A stretch of 64,000 nt of DNA from Lachnospiraceae bacterium UBA1766 (GCA_002314715.1 DCGY01000021.1:1-64000); one strand, 5' to 3'. Positions 42,735 through 54,000 are shown, counted from the stretch's first letter. A program made the numbers and translations. Notes: a model not told the origin generated them from the letters alone.

Positions 42735-44765
42735 TTTACACATTGCCTGCGCCGTAGCGACGGGCACACGGGAGACCTCCATTTTGACGGTTACCGTGTT
42801 CACTGCTTCCTTGGGAAGCTTGTTTAATAAAAGATTCAGATTGGGATCTGCCGTTGGGAATACCAGGGTGGATCCTTTTCCTATTTTGCCGTTTAATCGA
42901 ACATGCAAAAGATTCAGGGGAATATTCTTTCCGTTAAAGGTTAATTCCTCCACCCTCACAATGCAACTGTCAAAGGCCGGATCGATACGGAGCTTCTGTA
43001 CATCCGAAGAAACCTGAAGTGTCATGTCAATGTGGTGGTCATCCACATAGGCATCCGGTACCAGATAGGATTCCTCCTCATGGTATCCGTTTCCCCGATC
43101 CTCATAAATCTGGACCCGGTTGACCCGTTCATTTTCACGAAACTTCTCCAGCCACTGCTTGGGATCCGTCATAGGATGACCGATTGCCTCACGCATCTGG
43201 GCCATGGACAGGCGCTTTCCGGTAACCATTTTCTGGAAGTCTCTTTCCTGCTCCCGGAAGTTTTCCGCATCCTGCTGAGTAATCTGAAGTACGTCCAGAA
43301 TACGGTCCAGTTCCAGCTGATTTCGACTTTCATCCTCCAAAATATAACAGTACACCGCACGGAAGGCCAGCTCCCTGGTGTCAATGGGTTTTCCGAAGGT
43401 CCACTCATAATCAATCAAGGTCCAGGTATCCTCATCCACCAAAATATTGGCGAAAATCAAGTCAAAATCCGATACGGGATATTCCCTGTTGAATCCGATA
43501 CGTTCCACGTATTCTTTAAAATACCCGTGAAACTTTTCCATATCCTTTTTCTCCAGGCAACGATCTAACAGTTCCTGCAACGGTTTCCCGGGAACAAACT
43601 CAAACTCCGCGTATAAGTCTTCCCCCTCTTCTACCAGCTTACAGGTATTGATGGAAAGCTTACCTTCCTTGTAACGTTCCCGAAGGCCCTGATAAGCGCT
43701 TTCCATTCCGCGCACATGCTCTTTCGCATCCGGACCCATCGGATATTTTCGAACGACCCGCTTGCCCTCTTCATTGTATCCAATCTGGGTACGAATCCTA
43801 TATTCCTTGGCACGGTCATTGGAGTACTTTACATATTCCACGTCGAAATCCTTGCCCAGTACCGCAATATAGCTGTTTGCGAACACGGAAAACAATTGAT
43901 CCTCCGAAATGCCGTCATACGCATTTTTCTCATCAAACAAAAGCATTCTGTCCCGGTCAAAATTACGGAAGTTATCGGTCAGCTCCCCTTTCTTGGGTAA
44001 ATGCTTATCGCTGTAAAGGGTATGCATAAACTTATAATCCGGATAGGGATAATAGAAATGAGACTCCTTCACCCCACAGGCGTCAAAAATACGTTCCAGA
44101 CCCTGTCGGCTGAAGGTTCGCACGCCACCTCCGGTGGTATAGTTCTCAATGCCTGTGAAAAATTTGCCCACATGATCTTCTCTGCAGCCTGCAAAATATT
44201 TCAGACCGTACTTATTCTCAATGGCAATGATCATTCGTCCCTTGTCCGACAAATGAGCCATCAATATTTTCAGAAAATCCTCGTAAGGCGTATCTCCGCC
44301 GATATATCCCTGACCATATTCGAATACTCCAATAAGGCAGATATAATCAAAATCCTTAGGCAAATCCGGCTCGATATCCTTGAAATTGCCCACATGGATG
44401 GTGACATTTTCACAATCTCCGTGACGATAGGCATTAATGGTACTTCTCTTGGAAGAAAGGTCCACACAGGTTACACTTTCGGCTTTTCGGGCCAAAGCAC
44501 CGGTAATGGCGCCGCAGCCGCTGCCCACCTCCAAAACCTTATCCGCCTTGGTCATGGGAATCCAGTCCACAATATTCTCACGCAGGGGTGATAAATGATA
44601 CAGAATGGGCCAGCTCTTTCGCTCCTCTATTGCCGCCTGATATTCCAACGGATTTAAATTTTTCGCTATATCCAGCATTTCCTCTTCCACAGCGCCGTCG
44701 CTGTAAAAGTCTTCGCCGGGATATTTACTGTAATCCAGTTTAATCTTTCCAATCTGATTAAGCAT
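42723..44765 (-). CDS. Methyltransferase-kinase fusion (WbdD-like chain terminator)
   Basis: 680 residues. SAM-dependent methyltransferase domain (about 50-240) with motif I VLEVGSGCG (77-85) and ENKYGLKYF (183-191); then a kinase-like domain (about 325-460) with Lys340 (VVRKYP), Glu355 (GMESAY), catalytic Asp435/Asn440 (SDFDLIFANI) and Asp452 (LIDYEW) as the metal-binding DFG equivalent; a helical stretch (480-550) and a C-terminal beta-rich domain (565-680). The order matches WbdD of E. coli O9a, a bifunctional enzyme that phosphorylates and methylates the non-reducing end of a polysaccharide and so stops growth. The gene starts inside the end of wzt (8-base overlap), the transporter ATPase with a matching recognition domain. 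Confidence 0.78.
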   Translation of the reverse strand: MLNQIGKIKLDYSKYPGEDFYSDGAVEEEMLDIAKNLNPLEYQAAIEERKSWPILYHLSPLRENIVDWIPMTKADKVLEVGSGCGAITGALARKAESVTCVDLSSKRSTINAYRHGDCENVTIHVGNFKDIEPDLPKDFDYICLIGVFEYGQGYIGGDTPYEDFLKILMAHLSDKGRMIIAIENKYGLKYFAGCREDHVGKFFTGIENYTTGGGVRTFSRQGLERIFDACGVKESHFYYPYPDYKFMHTLYSDKHLPKKGELTDNFRNFDRDRMLLFDEKNAYDGISEDQLFSVFANSYIAVLGKDFDVEYVKYSNDRAKEYRIRTQIGYNEEGKRVVRKYPMGPDAKEHVRGMESAYQGLRERYKEGKLSINTCKLVEEGEDLYAEFEFVPGKPLQELLDRCLEKKDMEKFHGYFKEYVERIGFNREYPVSDFDLIFANILVDEDTWTLIDYEWTFGKPIDTRELAFRAVYCYILEDESRNQLELDRILDVLQITQQDAENFREQERDFQKMVTGKRLSMAQMREAIGHPMTDPKQWLEKFRENERVNRVQIYEDRGNGYHEEESYLVPDAYVDDHHIDMTLQVSSDVQKLRIDPAFDSCIVRVEELTFNGKNIPLNLLHVRLNGKIGKGSTLVFPTADPNLNLLLNKLPKEAVNTVTVKMEVSRVPVATAQAMCKLFF

Positions 44766-46035
44766 TTACATCCCTCACCATTACTTTCGAGTTCATATCA
44801 TAATAACCTACTGTGTTCTTGTCCGAAACCACAGTGATATTTAGCGCATCGTACAAACGATGATATACCTCAAAATTGTCACCGTTATAGCCGGTAACGC
44901 CCATGGAAATCAGGTATTCTCCGCCCTGAAGACTCATATTCTGGGTAAACGTGATTTCCTTTTCCTCTCCGGGTTTTGCGCTCTCCAGGAAGGCCTTCTC
45001 AATCATGGAATTGGTACCGGTAATCTCCGTACCGATTACATTTTTTACCGAAAAAGCAAAGATGGGCGCCGGTATGGGATTGATAAATTTCACTCTCATG
45101 TGAAGGGTGAACTCGCTTCCCTTTAAGATGGCGGAGGTCTTTACACCTCGGTCATCGGTCACGTAATATTCCATAATCCGGGCATCTCCGGAACCATATT
45201 CCAGGGCATCCGCATTCACACCCTGGGCCTGCTCCTTTGGCTTCGCCTCGGTAGCGTTTAAGTCGTTTTCTGCCTCTTCCCCGTCGGGGAAATCATACTG
45301 TCCCACCAGAACCCGCTTATACGCATCAATCATATCTTTGGGAGAACCTTCTCCCAAAAGCTTTCCCTTATTTAAAAGGAATACCCTGTCACAGTACTTA
45401 CTGATACTACTTAAATCATGGCTGACAAAGACAATGGTTTTGCCCATTTCCTTGAATTCTTCAAACTTGTGATAGCACTTTGCCTGGAAAAATACATCTC
45501 CTACGGAAAGCGCTTCGTCCACAATCAGAATCTCCGGCTCAATATTAATGGCTACCGCAAAAGCCAGTCGCACAAACATACCGCTGGAATAGGTTTTCAC
45601 CGGCTGATAAACATAATCCCCGATATCCGCAAATTCCAAAATCGCGGGAAGCTTGGCTTCGATTTCTTTCTCGCTAAAGCCCATCATGGTACCGTTTAAA
45701 TATATATTTTCGATACCGTTATATTCCTGATTAAAGCCTGCACCCAACTCCAAAAGAGCCGAGATTCGTCCGTTTACGTTCACCTGTCCGGAAGTAGGTG
45801 TCAGGACACCGGTAATAATCTTCAGAATGGTAGACTTACCGGAGCCGTTGGTACCGATAATACCCACTGTTTCTCCGCGATATATATTTAAGTTTACATC
45901 GTTTAGTGCATAGTGAAGCTTGTACACCTTTTTGCCGATGCCGAATGCTTCCTTCATACGGTCGCGCAAACGATCGTACAACTTGTAAACCTTATTGACA
46001 TTTTTGACTTCTATTGCAATTTCTCTCGTTTCCAT
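44758..46035 (-). CDS. wzt: Wzt-type polysaccharide ABC exporter ATPase
   Basis: 425 residues. ATPase domain with Walker A GTNGSGKST (61-69), signature YSSGM (149-153), Walker B ILIVDE (169-174) and H-loop His206. After about residue 260 comes an extra domain of about 165 residues (YGSGDARIMEYYV, then beta strands to the end), the Wzt C-terminal carbohydrate-binding type. In E. coli O8/O9a this domain recognises the terminal modification added by WbdD. So length and architecture fit a Wzt that checks a finished chain end. Works with the permease at 46070-47053. Confidence 0.9.
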   Translation of the reverse strand: METREIAIEVKNVNKVYKLYDRLRDRMKEAFGIGKKVYKLHYALNDVNLNIYRGETVGIIGTNGSGKSTILKIITGVLTPTSGQVNVNGRISALLELGAGFNQEYNGIENIYLNGTMMGFSEKEIEAKLPAILEFADIGDYVYQPVKTYSSGMFVRLAFAVAINIEPEILIVDEALSVGDVFFQAKCYHKFEEFKEMGKTIVFVSHDLSSISKYCDRVFLLNKGKLLGEGSPKDMIDAYKRVLVGQYDFPDGEEAENDLNATEAKPKEQAQGVNADALEYGSGDARIMEYYVTDDRGVKTSAILKGSEFTLHMRVKFINPIPAPIFAFSVKNVIGTEITGTNSMIEKAFLESAKPGEEKEITFTQNMSLQGGEYLISMGVTGYNGDNFEVYHRLYDALNITVVSDKNTVGYYDMNSKVMVRDVNA

Positions 46036-46069
46036 TGGAGTCTCTCCTGAATTTCACAGATTTACCGTA

Positions 46070-47053
46070 TTATAAAACATCTGCAAAATGCACTTTTAAT
46101 CGTTTAAAAATCATTGCACCGATTCCAAAGAGTACCATCGTGGCAATCCAGAAATACATGGTGGAAAAGAAATTTTGGAAAAACCATTCCTGTTTGTAAA
46201 TGGAACTTCGATAGCCGTTTACAATATACACCAGGGGATTAATCTTCAAAATAGTGGTCCACTTTCCGCTTAGGGTATTGATATCCCAAAGCACGGGAGT
46301 CGCCCACATACCAATTTGGAGAATAATATTAATAATCTGTGTTAAATCCTTAAAAAACACAACAATCGCACAGGTGGAATAACTAAGCGCCAGTACGAAA
46401 ATAAACAAACAAAAACTGTAGTAAAAAATCTGCAGAGTATAGAGACTTGGATAGTATCCGTACAATGCCGCAACCACCAATAAAATCAATACAAAGAACG
46501 CATGCACGAAGGTGGCCGCAATAATCTTGATAATGGGTAAAATACTGATTTTAAATACCACCTTTTTTACCAGGTAGTCATACTCGCGAAGTGCGTTGGT
46601 ACCATTATTCCAAGCCTCGCTGAAGAAAAACCAGGGCACCAGGCCCGCGGTCAAAAACAGCACAAAGGGTGCTTCCTCCGTACGAGAGGCAGCACCTCCT
46701 AAGATGCGGTCAAATACAATGTAATACATACCAACCGTAACCACCGGCTGAACCAGCGCCCACAAAGCACCCATATAGGAGCCTGCATAGCGCTTCTTAA
46801 AATCATTTTTTGCAAGCTTCCAAATCAGATGTCTGCTCTGATACAGTTCTCCGATCAATCCGGTTACACGGTCATACCATTTGATAAATGCACCTGTAGC
46901 CACGAAAATCAGCCCACATGTCAGTATTTTTTTGATGAACTCCTCCTGCTGATTCACATCGGGAGCTGTATTATTGTGAAATATTATGATTGCCACCACG
47001 ATAATCGCACATACTACGAAAATCCCAATGTTACGTGTCTTTGATGCCTTCAT
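46070..47053 (-). CDS. wzm: Wzm-type ABC-2 permease
   Basis: 327 residues, six ABC-2 helices with the conserved WALVQPVVTVGMYYIVF and LVPWFFFSEA segments. It has an extra N-terminal hydrophobic pair (about residues 10-27 and 41-58) before the usual start near YDRVTGLIGELYQSRHLI. Exports lipid-linked polysaccharide across the membrane with Wzt. The stop is 34 bases before wzt; it begins 1 base after rmlC. Confidence 0.9.
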   Translation of the reverse strand: MKASKTRNIGIFVVCAIIVVAIIIFHNNTAPDVNQQEEFIKKILTCGLIFVATGAFIKWYDRVTGLIGELYQSRHLIWKLAKNDFKKRYAGSYMGALWALVQPVVTVGMYYIVFDRILGGAASRTEEAPFVLFLTAGLVPWFFFSEAWNNGTNALREYDYLVKKVVFKISILPIIKIIAATFVHAFFVLILLVVAALYGYYPSLYTLQIFYYSFCLFIFVLALSYSTCAIVVFFKDLTQIINIILQIGMWATPVLWDINTLSGKWTTILKINPLVYIVNGYRSSIYKQEWFFQNFFSTMYFWIATMVLFGIGAMIFKRLKVHFADVL

Positions 47054-47054
47054 A

Positions 47055-47621
47055 TTAGTTCAAGCCCTTTTCCTTTTTATATCCTACAAAGCTTAACTGC
47101 TGCTTGTCCTTTTCAGACAATAAAAGCTCCATATCGGGGGTGGTAGGCCACTCTACCGCAATGTCGGGGTCGTTGTACATAATTCCGCCCTCATCGCCGG
47201 GATGATAGAAATCACTGCACTTGTAGCAGAACTCGGCATAATCGGAAAGCACCAAAAATCCATGTGCAAATCCCTTGGGTACAAAGAACTGCTTTTTATT
47301 CTCCTCGGAAAGTAAAACACCCTTCCACCGGCCGAAGGTTTTGGAGCCCTCTCTTAAGTCAACGGCAACGTCAAATACTTCCCCCTTAATCACGCGAACC
47401 AGTTTATCCTGGGGATACTGCCACTGGAAATGCAATCCGCGAAGGACACCCTTCTTGGATGCAGACTGATTATCCTGTACGAATTCTACATCAATTCCTG
47501 CTTCCTTAAAATCGTTGTAATTATAGGTCTCCATGAAGTATCCTCTGTGATCTCCGTGAACCGTGGGGGTAATCACCTTTAATCCTTCAATTTCACATGT
47601 TTCTACTGTAATCTGTCCCAT
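47055..47621 (-). CDS. rmlC: dTDP-4-dehydrorhamnose 3,5-epimerase
   Basis: 188-residue RmlC. The conserved HGDHRGYFMETYNYNDF, VQDNQSASKKGVLRGLHFQ (His base in the RGLHFQ) and DVAVDLREGSKTFG motifs are present. It makes dTDP-4-keto-L-rhamnose from dTDP-4-keto-6-deoxyglucose. Adjacent to rmlA and rmlB on the same strand. No rmlD reductase is in the window, so the last step is elsewhere or the product differs. Confidence 0.93.
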   Translation of the reverse strand: MGQITVETCEIEGLKVITPTVHGDHRGYFMETYNYNDFKEAGIDVEFVQDNQSASKKGVLRGLHFQWQYPQDKLVRVIKGEVFDVAVDLREGSKTFGRWKGVLLSEENKKQFFVPKGFAHGFLVLSDYAEFCYKCSDFYHPGDEGGIMYNDPDIAVEWPTTPDMELLLSEKDKQQLSFVGYKKEKGLN

Positions 47622-47693
47622 TTTTTTCTCTCACATTTCGTTTTTTATTATCAATCATACGGTAGGGAACCATGAAGCGAATATTTGTCGCCC

Positions 47694-48956
47694 TTATTCC
47701 GCCTTGGAATAAGCAATATTCAAATTCACTTTCCCCGTAATGCCGTCAATGCTTGCTTTTGAGGTGTACTGCCACATCTGATAATAGCCCTGATACAGCG
47801 GAACACTGCGATACTCCGCAAGCCAGATATCGTTTTGTTCTACCCGGGAGGTAATAATTTTTTGATGGAAGAAATTACGACTTCCGTAAATACCCGCCTG
47901 ATAGCCTTCCTTTCGGATCGTATTGCAAAATGCCTCGGTAATATAGGTTTTCGTGGTTACGTCCAAGGTATCTGCCCGTCCTTTACTTTCCGCTCCGTCC
48001 ATAATCAGATAGACCGGATAACTGATCTTGTAATGCTCAATCAGAGATACCACCATGGAAGCTTCTTCCACCGCTTCCACTTCGCTGATTGCCTGGGACT
48101 CAAAAGAAATACCTACTGCAATGCCCGCCGAAGCAGCTCCGCGAATATTGGTCTCAAACATGGCATCCTCTACCAAAACTCCGGACGAGATGCCCCGATA
48201 TCCTGCGCGAATGATGGCAAAATCAATCCCTGCATTCTTCACCTGATCCCAGTCAATGCTTCCCTGTCGGGAAGAAACATCCACACCGATTTTTGCCCCT
48301 CCGGATACGGTCTGAAGCTTGGTAATTTCCGTGGTGTCCGAATCCAGTAAAGCATCCTGCACGCGATGGTCCTCCACATCGGTGTCCACCTGGGAGGCCT
48401 TCTTTATAAGGAGTTCTATATCCTCGATGGCAGAACATTCCACTTTTTCCTTCACACGAATCCTGGTCTTACTGACCGGAACATGATAGCCTTCTACCGG
48501 CATCAGCTGCACATAATATTCTCCGGGTTCCAAATCGGCGATATAGATTACACCATCCTTGTCCAGATCCTTAAATTCTCCCTGATCCTCCAGCTTCACG
48601 TAAAAGCTTTCGCCGGTAACCGGCTTCCTGTGAATATCCACAACCTGAATACGTAAATCCCTTTCCACGGAGGTCATAATCAGGGAGAGATTGTTTTGTG
48701 CATTTGTCTGAGAATCCTCTCTCCAGGATTCATCCGGGTCAAAAAACTTATCATCTCCGAGAAACGCCGACAAATTATTGCCAACCTGCTGGGTCTTTGA
48801 CGTTTCCTGGGGTTTTTGTGTTTCGGAAACGGGATTGCTGTTTCCGGACTTCTTTTTTCGAGGCTCTATGGGGTTGGTCAACAACACCAGTAACGCAATG
48901 AGCAAAATCAAAGTACCGGAAAGTAAAAATGCGAAGCTTTTTCGCTTAGAGTCCAT
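47694..48956 (-). CDS. GH25-like cell-wall protein with altered active site
   Basis: 420 residues. N-terminal membrane helix (about 8-26), a low-complexity linker, a beta-sandwich domain ([39 protein letters not shown]) and a GH25 lysozyme-fold domain (about 225-415; [19 protein letters not shown]). Where the related 1024-residue protein has FLDVEASGGRAD, this one has [14 protein letters not shown]; the catalytic DxE pair of GH25 is replaced, so lysozyme activity is doubtful. It may bind peptidoglycan or the polysaccharide instead. It overlaps rmlA by 1-11 bases. Confidence 0.85.
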   Translation of the reverse strand: MDSKRKSFAFLLSGTLILLIALLVLLTNPIEPRKKKSGNSNPVSETQKPQETSKTQQVGNNLSAFLGDDKFFDPDESWREDSQTNAQNNLSLIMTSVERDLRIQVVDIHRKPVTGESFYVKLEDQGEFKDLDKDGVIYIADLEPGEYYVQLMPVEGYHVPVSKTRIRVKEKVECSAIEDIELLIKKASQVDTDVEDHRVQDALLDSDTTEITKLQTVSGGAKIGVDVSSRQGSIDWDQVKNAGIDFAIIRAGYRGISSGVLVEDAMFETNIRGAASAGIAVGISFESQAISEVEAVEEASMVVSLIEHYKISYPVYLIMDGAESKGRADTLDVTTKTYITEAFCNTIRKEGYQAGIYGSRNFFHQKIITSRVEQNDIWLAEYRSVPLYQGYYQMWQYTSKASIDGITGKVNLNIAYSKAE

Positions 48957-49815
48957 TTGCTACCTCTACAAGATATTTGCCGTAATTGGTTTTCATCAAA
49001 GGCTCAGCCAGCTTTAACAGCTGCTCCTTGTCAATAAATCCTCTCTTGTATGCAATTTCCTCGATGCAGGAAATGTAAAGTCCCTGTCTCTTCTGGAAAG
49101 CTGCTACGAAGTCGGAAGCGTCCAAAAGAGCATCATGGTTACCGGTATCCAACCAGGCAAAGCCTCTGCCCAAGGTCTCTACGCGGAGGGTTCCTCTGTT
49201 TAAGTACTCATTGTTAATGCTGGTAATTTCGATTTCTCCTCTTGCGGAAGGCTTTACGTTCTTCGCAATTTCCACTACATCGTTGTCATAGAAATACAAA
49301 CCGGGTACCGCATAGTTGCTCTTGGGATTCGCGGGCTTTTCTTCAATGGAAAGTGCCTTGCCGTTCTCATCAAACTCAACTACACCATACTCTCTGGGGT
49401 CTCTTACATAGTAACCGAAAATGGTTGCTCCGCTTTCTCTTGAAGCCACCTCACGAAGCACCTTTGAAAAGCTCTGACCGTAGAAAATATTGTCTCCCAA
49501 AACCAATGCCACGCGGTCTTTTCCGATGAAATTCTCACCGATAATAAATGCATCTGCCAGACCTCTGGGATATTCCTGAACAGCATATTCAATCTTCATG
49601 CCCAACTGGCTTCCGTCGCCCAAAAGTTCTTCAAATACAGGAAGATCTCTGGGAGTGGAAATAATCAATACCTCACTGATACCGGCAAGCATCAGGGTAG
49701 ATAAGGGATAATAAATCATGGGCTTGTCGTAAACAGGCATAATCTGCTTGGAAATTGCCTTGGTAAGGGGATATAATCTGGTTCCGGATCCACCGGCTAA
49801 AATAATACCTTTCAT
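48946..49815 (-). CDS. rmlA: Glucose-1-phosphate thymidylyltransferase
   Basis: 289 residues. Nucleotidyltransferase opening [37 protein letters not shown] and [12 protein letters not shown] are typical of RmlA. It converts glucose 1-phosphate and dTTP to dTDP-glucose. The ATG at 49815 has GGAGG 7 bases before it; one 6 bases upstream would be too close to the site. Confidence 0.95.
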   Translation of the reverse strand: MKGIILAGGSGTRLYPLTKAISKQIMPVYDKPMIYYPLSTLMLAGISEVLIISTPRDLPVFEELLGDGSQLGMKIEYAVQEYPRGLADAFIIGENFIGKDRVALVLGDNIFYGQSFSKVLREVASRESGATIFGYYVRDPREYGVVEFDENGKALSIEEKPANPKSNYAVPGLYFYDNDVVEIAKNVKPSARGEIEITSINNEYLNRGTLRVETLGRGFAWLDTGNHDALLDASDFVAAFQKRQGLYISCIEEIAYKRGFIDKEQLLKLAEPLMKTNYGKYLVEVANGL

Positions 49816-49855
49816 TTTCATTCCTCCAAAAAATTCGTATTATATAAACGCACCT

Positions 49856-49881
49856 AATGGGAACGATTGGCTCGTCCCCAT
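49856..49881. repeat. REP-like palindrome, copy 3
   Basis: On the minus strand AATGGGGACGAGCCAATCG and CCCATT arms form an imperfect hairpin (GGGGACGAGCCAATCGTTCCC). It is a GGGGAC-type element like those at 375 and 1259, between rmlB and rmlA. Confidence 0.5.
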
Positions 49882-49895
49882 TTATGGTTGCTTAT

Positions 49896-50981
49896 TTATT
49901 TGTTTTCATACATATCGGTGTAGTATTTCTGATAATCACCGCTGGTAACGTTGTTCATCCAGTCTTCGTTTGCACAATACCATGCGATGGTCTTCTTAAT
50001 ACCTTCCTTGAACATGGTCTCGGGATACCAGCCGATTTCTGCCTTAATCTTATCGGGTGCAATGGCATATCTTCTGTCATGACCCTTACGATCCTCTACG
50101 TAGGTAATCAGGTTCTTATTGATATGTGCCTTTCTGGGATCGGAATCCGGAAGCATTTCGTTTAAGGTTTCCAGGATAATCTCGATGATTTCGATATTTC
50201 TCTTCTCATTGTGACCACCGATGTTGTAGGTTTCAAACAGTCTGCCCTGCTCCTGTACCATATCGATTGCCTTTGCATGATCCTCTACATACAACCAGTC
50301 ACGAACGTTCTTGCCATCTCCGTAAACAGGAAGATTCTTGCCCTGCAATGCGTTGTTGATCATAAGAGGAATCAACTTCTCAGGGAACTGATAAGGGCCG
50401 TAGTTATTGGAGCAGTTGGTAATATTTGCAGGGAAGTGATAGGTATCCATATAAGACTTCACCAGCATATCAGAGCTTGCCTTACTTGCGGAATAAGGGC
50501 TGTGAGGTGAATAAGGGGTGGTCTCATAGAAGAATGCGTTATCATCATCCGGCAAAGAACCGTATACTTCATCGGTAGATACATGAAGGAACTTCTTTCC
50601 TTCCTTGAAGCTTCCGTCGGGAAGCTCCCATGCAGCCTTTGCACAGTTTAACATAACTGCGGTACCCATTACGTTGGTATTTACAAATACTTCCGGATTA
50701 CGGATACTTCTGTCTACGTGACTTTCTGCTGCAAAATGTACCACTCTGTCGATATCATTTTCTGCAAAAATCTTTGCAATTGCTTCCTTGTCGCAGATAT
50801 CTGCCTTTACAAATGTGTAATTGGGCTTGGACTCAATGTCCTTCAGGTTCTCCAGGTTACCTGCGTAGGTCAATACATCCACGTTAATAATACGAATCTC
50901 ATCGCCGTACTTCTTAAACATGTAATGAATGTAGTTTGAACCGATAAATCCGGCTCCTCCTGTTACTAAATAGGTTCTCAT
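49896..50981 (-). CDS. rmlB: dTDP-glucose 4,6-dehydratase
   Basis: 361 residues, MRTYLVTGGAGFIGSNYIHY start, YSASKASSDMLV (catalytic YxxxK), ITNCSNNYGPYQFPEKLIP, RDWLYVEDHAKAI. Converts dTDP-glucose to dTDP-4-keto-6-deoxyglucose. The ATG at 50981 follows AGAGGGA; the extension to 51020 is not used. Confidence 0.95.
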   Translation of the reverse strand: MRTYLVTGGAGFIGSNYIHYMFKKYGDEIRIINVDVLTYAGNLENLKDIESKPNYTFVKADICDKEAIAKIFAENDIDRVVHFAAESHVDRSIRNPEVFVNTNVMGTAVMLNCAKAAWELPDGSFKEGKKFLHVSTDEVYGSLPDDDNAFFYETTPYSPHSPYSASKASSDMLVKSYMDTYHFPANITNCSNNYGPYQFPEKLIPLMINNALQGKNLPVYGDGKNVRDWLYVEDHAKAIDMVQEQGRLFETYNIGGHNEKRNIEIIEIILETLNEMLPDSDPRKAHINKNLITYVEDRKGHDRRYAIAPDKIKAEIGWYPETMFKEGIKKTIAWYCANEDWMNNVTSGDYQKYYTDMYENK

Positions 50982-51042
50982 ATATTTTCCCTCTCTTTTA
51001 AAAAGATATTGTATTGTCACAGAAACAGAAAACTGCTTCTGA

Positions 51043-54000
51043 CTAATAACCCAAATAACTGATATTTAAGTCTACCTTACCGCTGATTCCTCCGATGGTT
51101 CCGGTGTCCTTATACTGCCATAAATCATAGTGACCGGTATAGGTGGGCGTGCTGGCGTACTGGGCAAGCCAAATCTTGTAATTGCTCAATTCGGAAACAT
51201 TGATTTTCTCGGTAAACCAGTTTTTGTTTGCATAAACACCGGGGGTATATCCGGCATTCTTGATGGTTTCACAGAAGGCCTTGCAAACTGCGGTACGGGT
51301 CTGTACATCAATCTTGTCGGCACGTCCGCCGCTGGCTTCCACATCGAGGAAAATCGGATAAGAAATCTTGTATTTCTTAATGCGATCCAATACAAACGAA
51401 GCTTCGTAAACGGCCTCTACTTCGTCAATCGCCTGGGTGAAGAAGTATACACCCACTTTTAAGCCTGCTGCGGTTGCTCCCTTAATGTTTTCTTCAAACT
51501 TGGAATCCTCAATCAGCTGGCCCTTGGAAGATCCTCTGTAACCGCAACGGATAATGACATAGGAAACACCGCTGTTTTTCACTGCATTCCAGTCAATTTT
51601 GCCATTCCACTTGGATACATCGATGCCCATGGTTCCGGAACCGGTCACCAGGCTTCCGTCACTGGCAAAGTTGTATTTTGCACCCTGAATGGTCTGCTCT
51701 CCGGTGACCTTCTCGCCCTTGGCATCATAATAATATACCTGGCCGTCAATGGTCTGCCAACCGGTATAGGTGGCGCCCATCATGATAAAGAACTGGGTTG
51801 CGGTATAATAATCTGCATAAACCGCCTCACGGTACTTTTCGTTTTCCAGTACGTATACCTGATTATTGTTCATGTCCAAAAGCTTGGTCTCGTAATCATC
51901 CTTGGGCTGAGGCTTCACGGTTACCGCACAGGTGGCCTTTAATACCTCCTTGGTACCTTCCTCCTCGTAAGTGATGGTCAAAACACAAGAACCGGACTTT
52001 AATCCCTTAACGGTAATTTCCTGCTTTTCCACAGTAACAAGCGCTACGGAAACATCGGAGCACTCTACCTTCACGGCAGTGTCCTTGGTAAGAGCCTTTT
52101 CAATCTTGCACACCAGTTTTTCCGGCTTATCCACCAGAACAGTCATCTCCTCGTCCACTACCAGCTTACGGGGATCTTCTACCTTCACCTGAATCTCCTT
52201 GGTGACCTTGGTCTGCTCGGTACCGTTGTAATAGTTGATATATGCGGTCAGTGTGGTCTCTCCCACGGTAAGCGCCTTTAAGGAAATGACACCGCTGTCA
52301 TTTACATTCACTTCACCCACATACGTATTACTGCTGAATACTGCATAAGCCAGGGGAACACCGTCCACAAAGCCCTTGGCATCCAGTTTGATATCGGTTG
52401 TGGTTCCTACGGAAACCGTACGGGATGCTTCACCGGCATCCACTGTTCCGGAACCCCATACCGTTACTTCACAAGAACCGGAAAGGACAATTCCCTCCCC
52501 ATTCTCGTCTGTCTTTTCCAAACGAATAATATATCCAATCTGCGTCTTTCCGGGAGCTACACCGGTAACCGTACCGTTCACTCCGTTATTCGATACAGAT
52601 GCAATTGCGGCATCGTTTCCTACGATTGCAACTTCTTTAATGGTCAATGCCCCGTTTTCATCGGAAGCCTGAATCGTGAAATCCTGTGATGCCCCAACCC
52701 AGATTTTAATATCACCGGGAGTTATGGCAGTGGTCATGGACACACTCTCAAGTGCACCGCCAAGTTTTACTGTAGCAGGCTCCGGAATCTGGTCCTTTTC
52801 AATCTCCGTGTAAGAATTTGCGGAAGCGGTACTTGTTACAAACTCTACCGTATCCTTGATAGAAGATTCCGTCTCTGTTTCATTCTTCTTGGTATCCTCT
52901 GCGCTGACATTGACTTCGCTTTCCTGCTTGATCTCGTCTACCACGTCAACCTTTGCATAGACAATCTTCTTCTTAACCTCTGCAGTTTGCGTAGAAGAAG
53001 GGAAAACGTAGTTGGAATACTTTGTATTATCAAAAGCATTCATTTTAATCTTATAATCACCGCCGGTAAGCTCCTTGCGGTAAATGATACCATCCATATC
53101 ATCATCTTCCCAAACATCGGTGGTTCCGTCCGGTTTGGTAATGGTTACGGAAAAGGGTACGTTGGCAATCAACTTACTGCTTTCCCGGTTGGAAAACTTA
53201 ATCTTTAAATCCTGTTGTACGGAAGTCAAAGACATCGCTACCGCAATGGTATTCAGGTATTCATTCTCATTGTATCCGGTGGAAGTACCCTGATTACCGG
53301 TGGTTTGCTGCTGTTGCTGTTGTTGCTGCTCCTGCTCCTGTCTTTTCTGCTCCTCCACACGGGCAATTACCGCATTGGAAATGGCAGTGATTCCGTCCTC
53401 GCCGATCATATCGATTTTGCTGATGCTGTTATCGATACCCGCGAAAAACTCCGAATTGTTAATTTCCTTGGGTTTGGAGAAATACAATCCGGCCACAATC
53501 AGTGCCAACGCAACGACGGCCACACCGGTTGCAATGACAATTTTGTCCAAAAATCCTCCGGATTCCTCCTCGTCGTCATCGGACTCCAGTTCCTCTTCCG
53601 GGGTTCTTTTTTTCTTGGGCACATCATCGAAGAAATCCTCCTGCCTGGGTGCCGCAACATGTAATTTCGGCAGGGTCTGTGTTTCACCCAATTCTTCCCG
53701 GACCTCTTTGTATTCGATCTCACCGGTAAACTCCAGAGCGTCCTGTTCTTCGGGCGCATCCTCTTCGTAATACTCTTCCTCGGTGTACTCGCCTTCCTCG
53801 GTGTATTCGCCGTCCTCGTAGTACTCGCCTTCTTCGGTGTACTCGCCTTCTTCGGTATATTCACCCTCTTCGGCGTATTCGCCGTCCTCGGTGTACTCGC
53901 CATCCTCGGTGTATTCACCCTCTTCGGTGTATTCGCCTTCCTCGTAGTACTCGCCTTCTTCGGTGTATTCACCTTCCTCGTAGTACTCGCCTTCTTCGGC

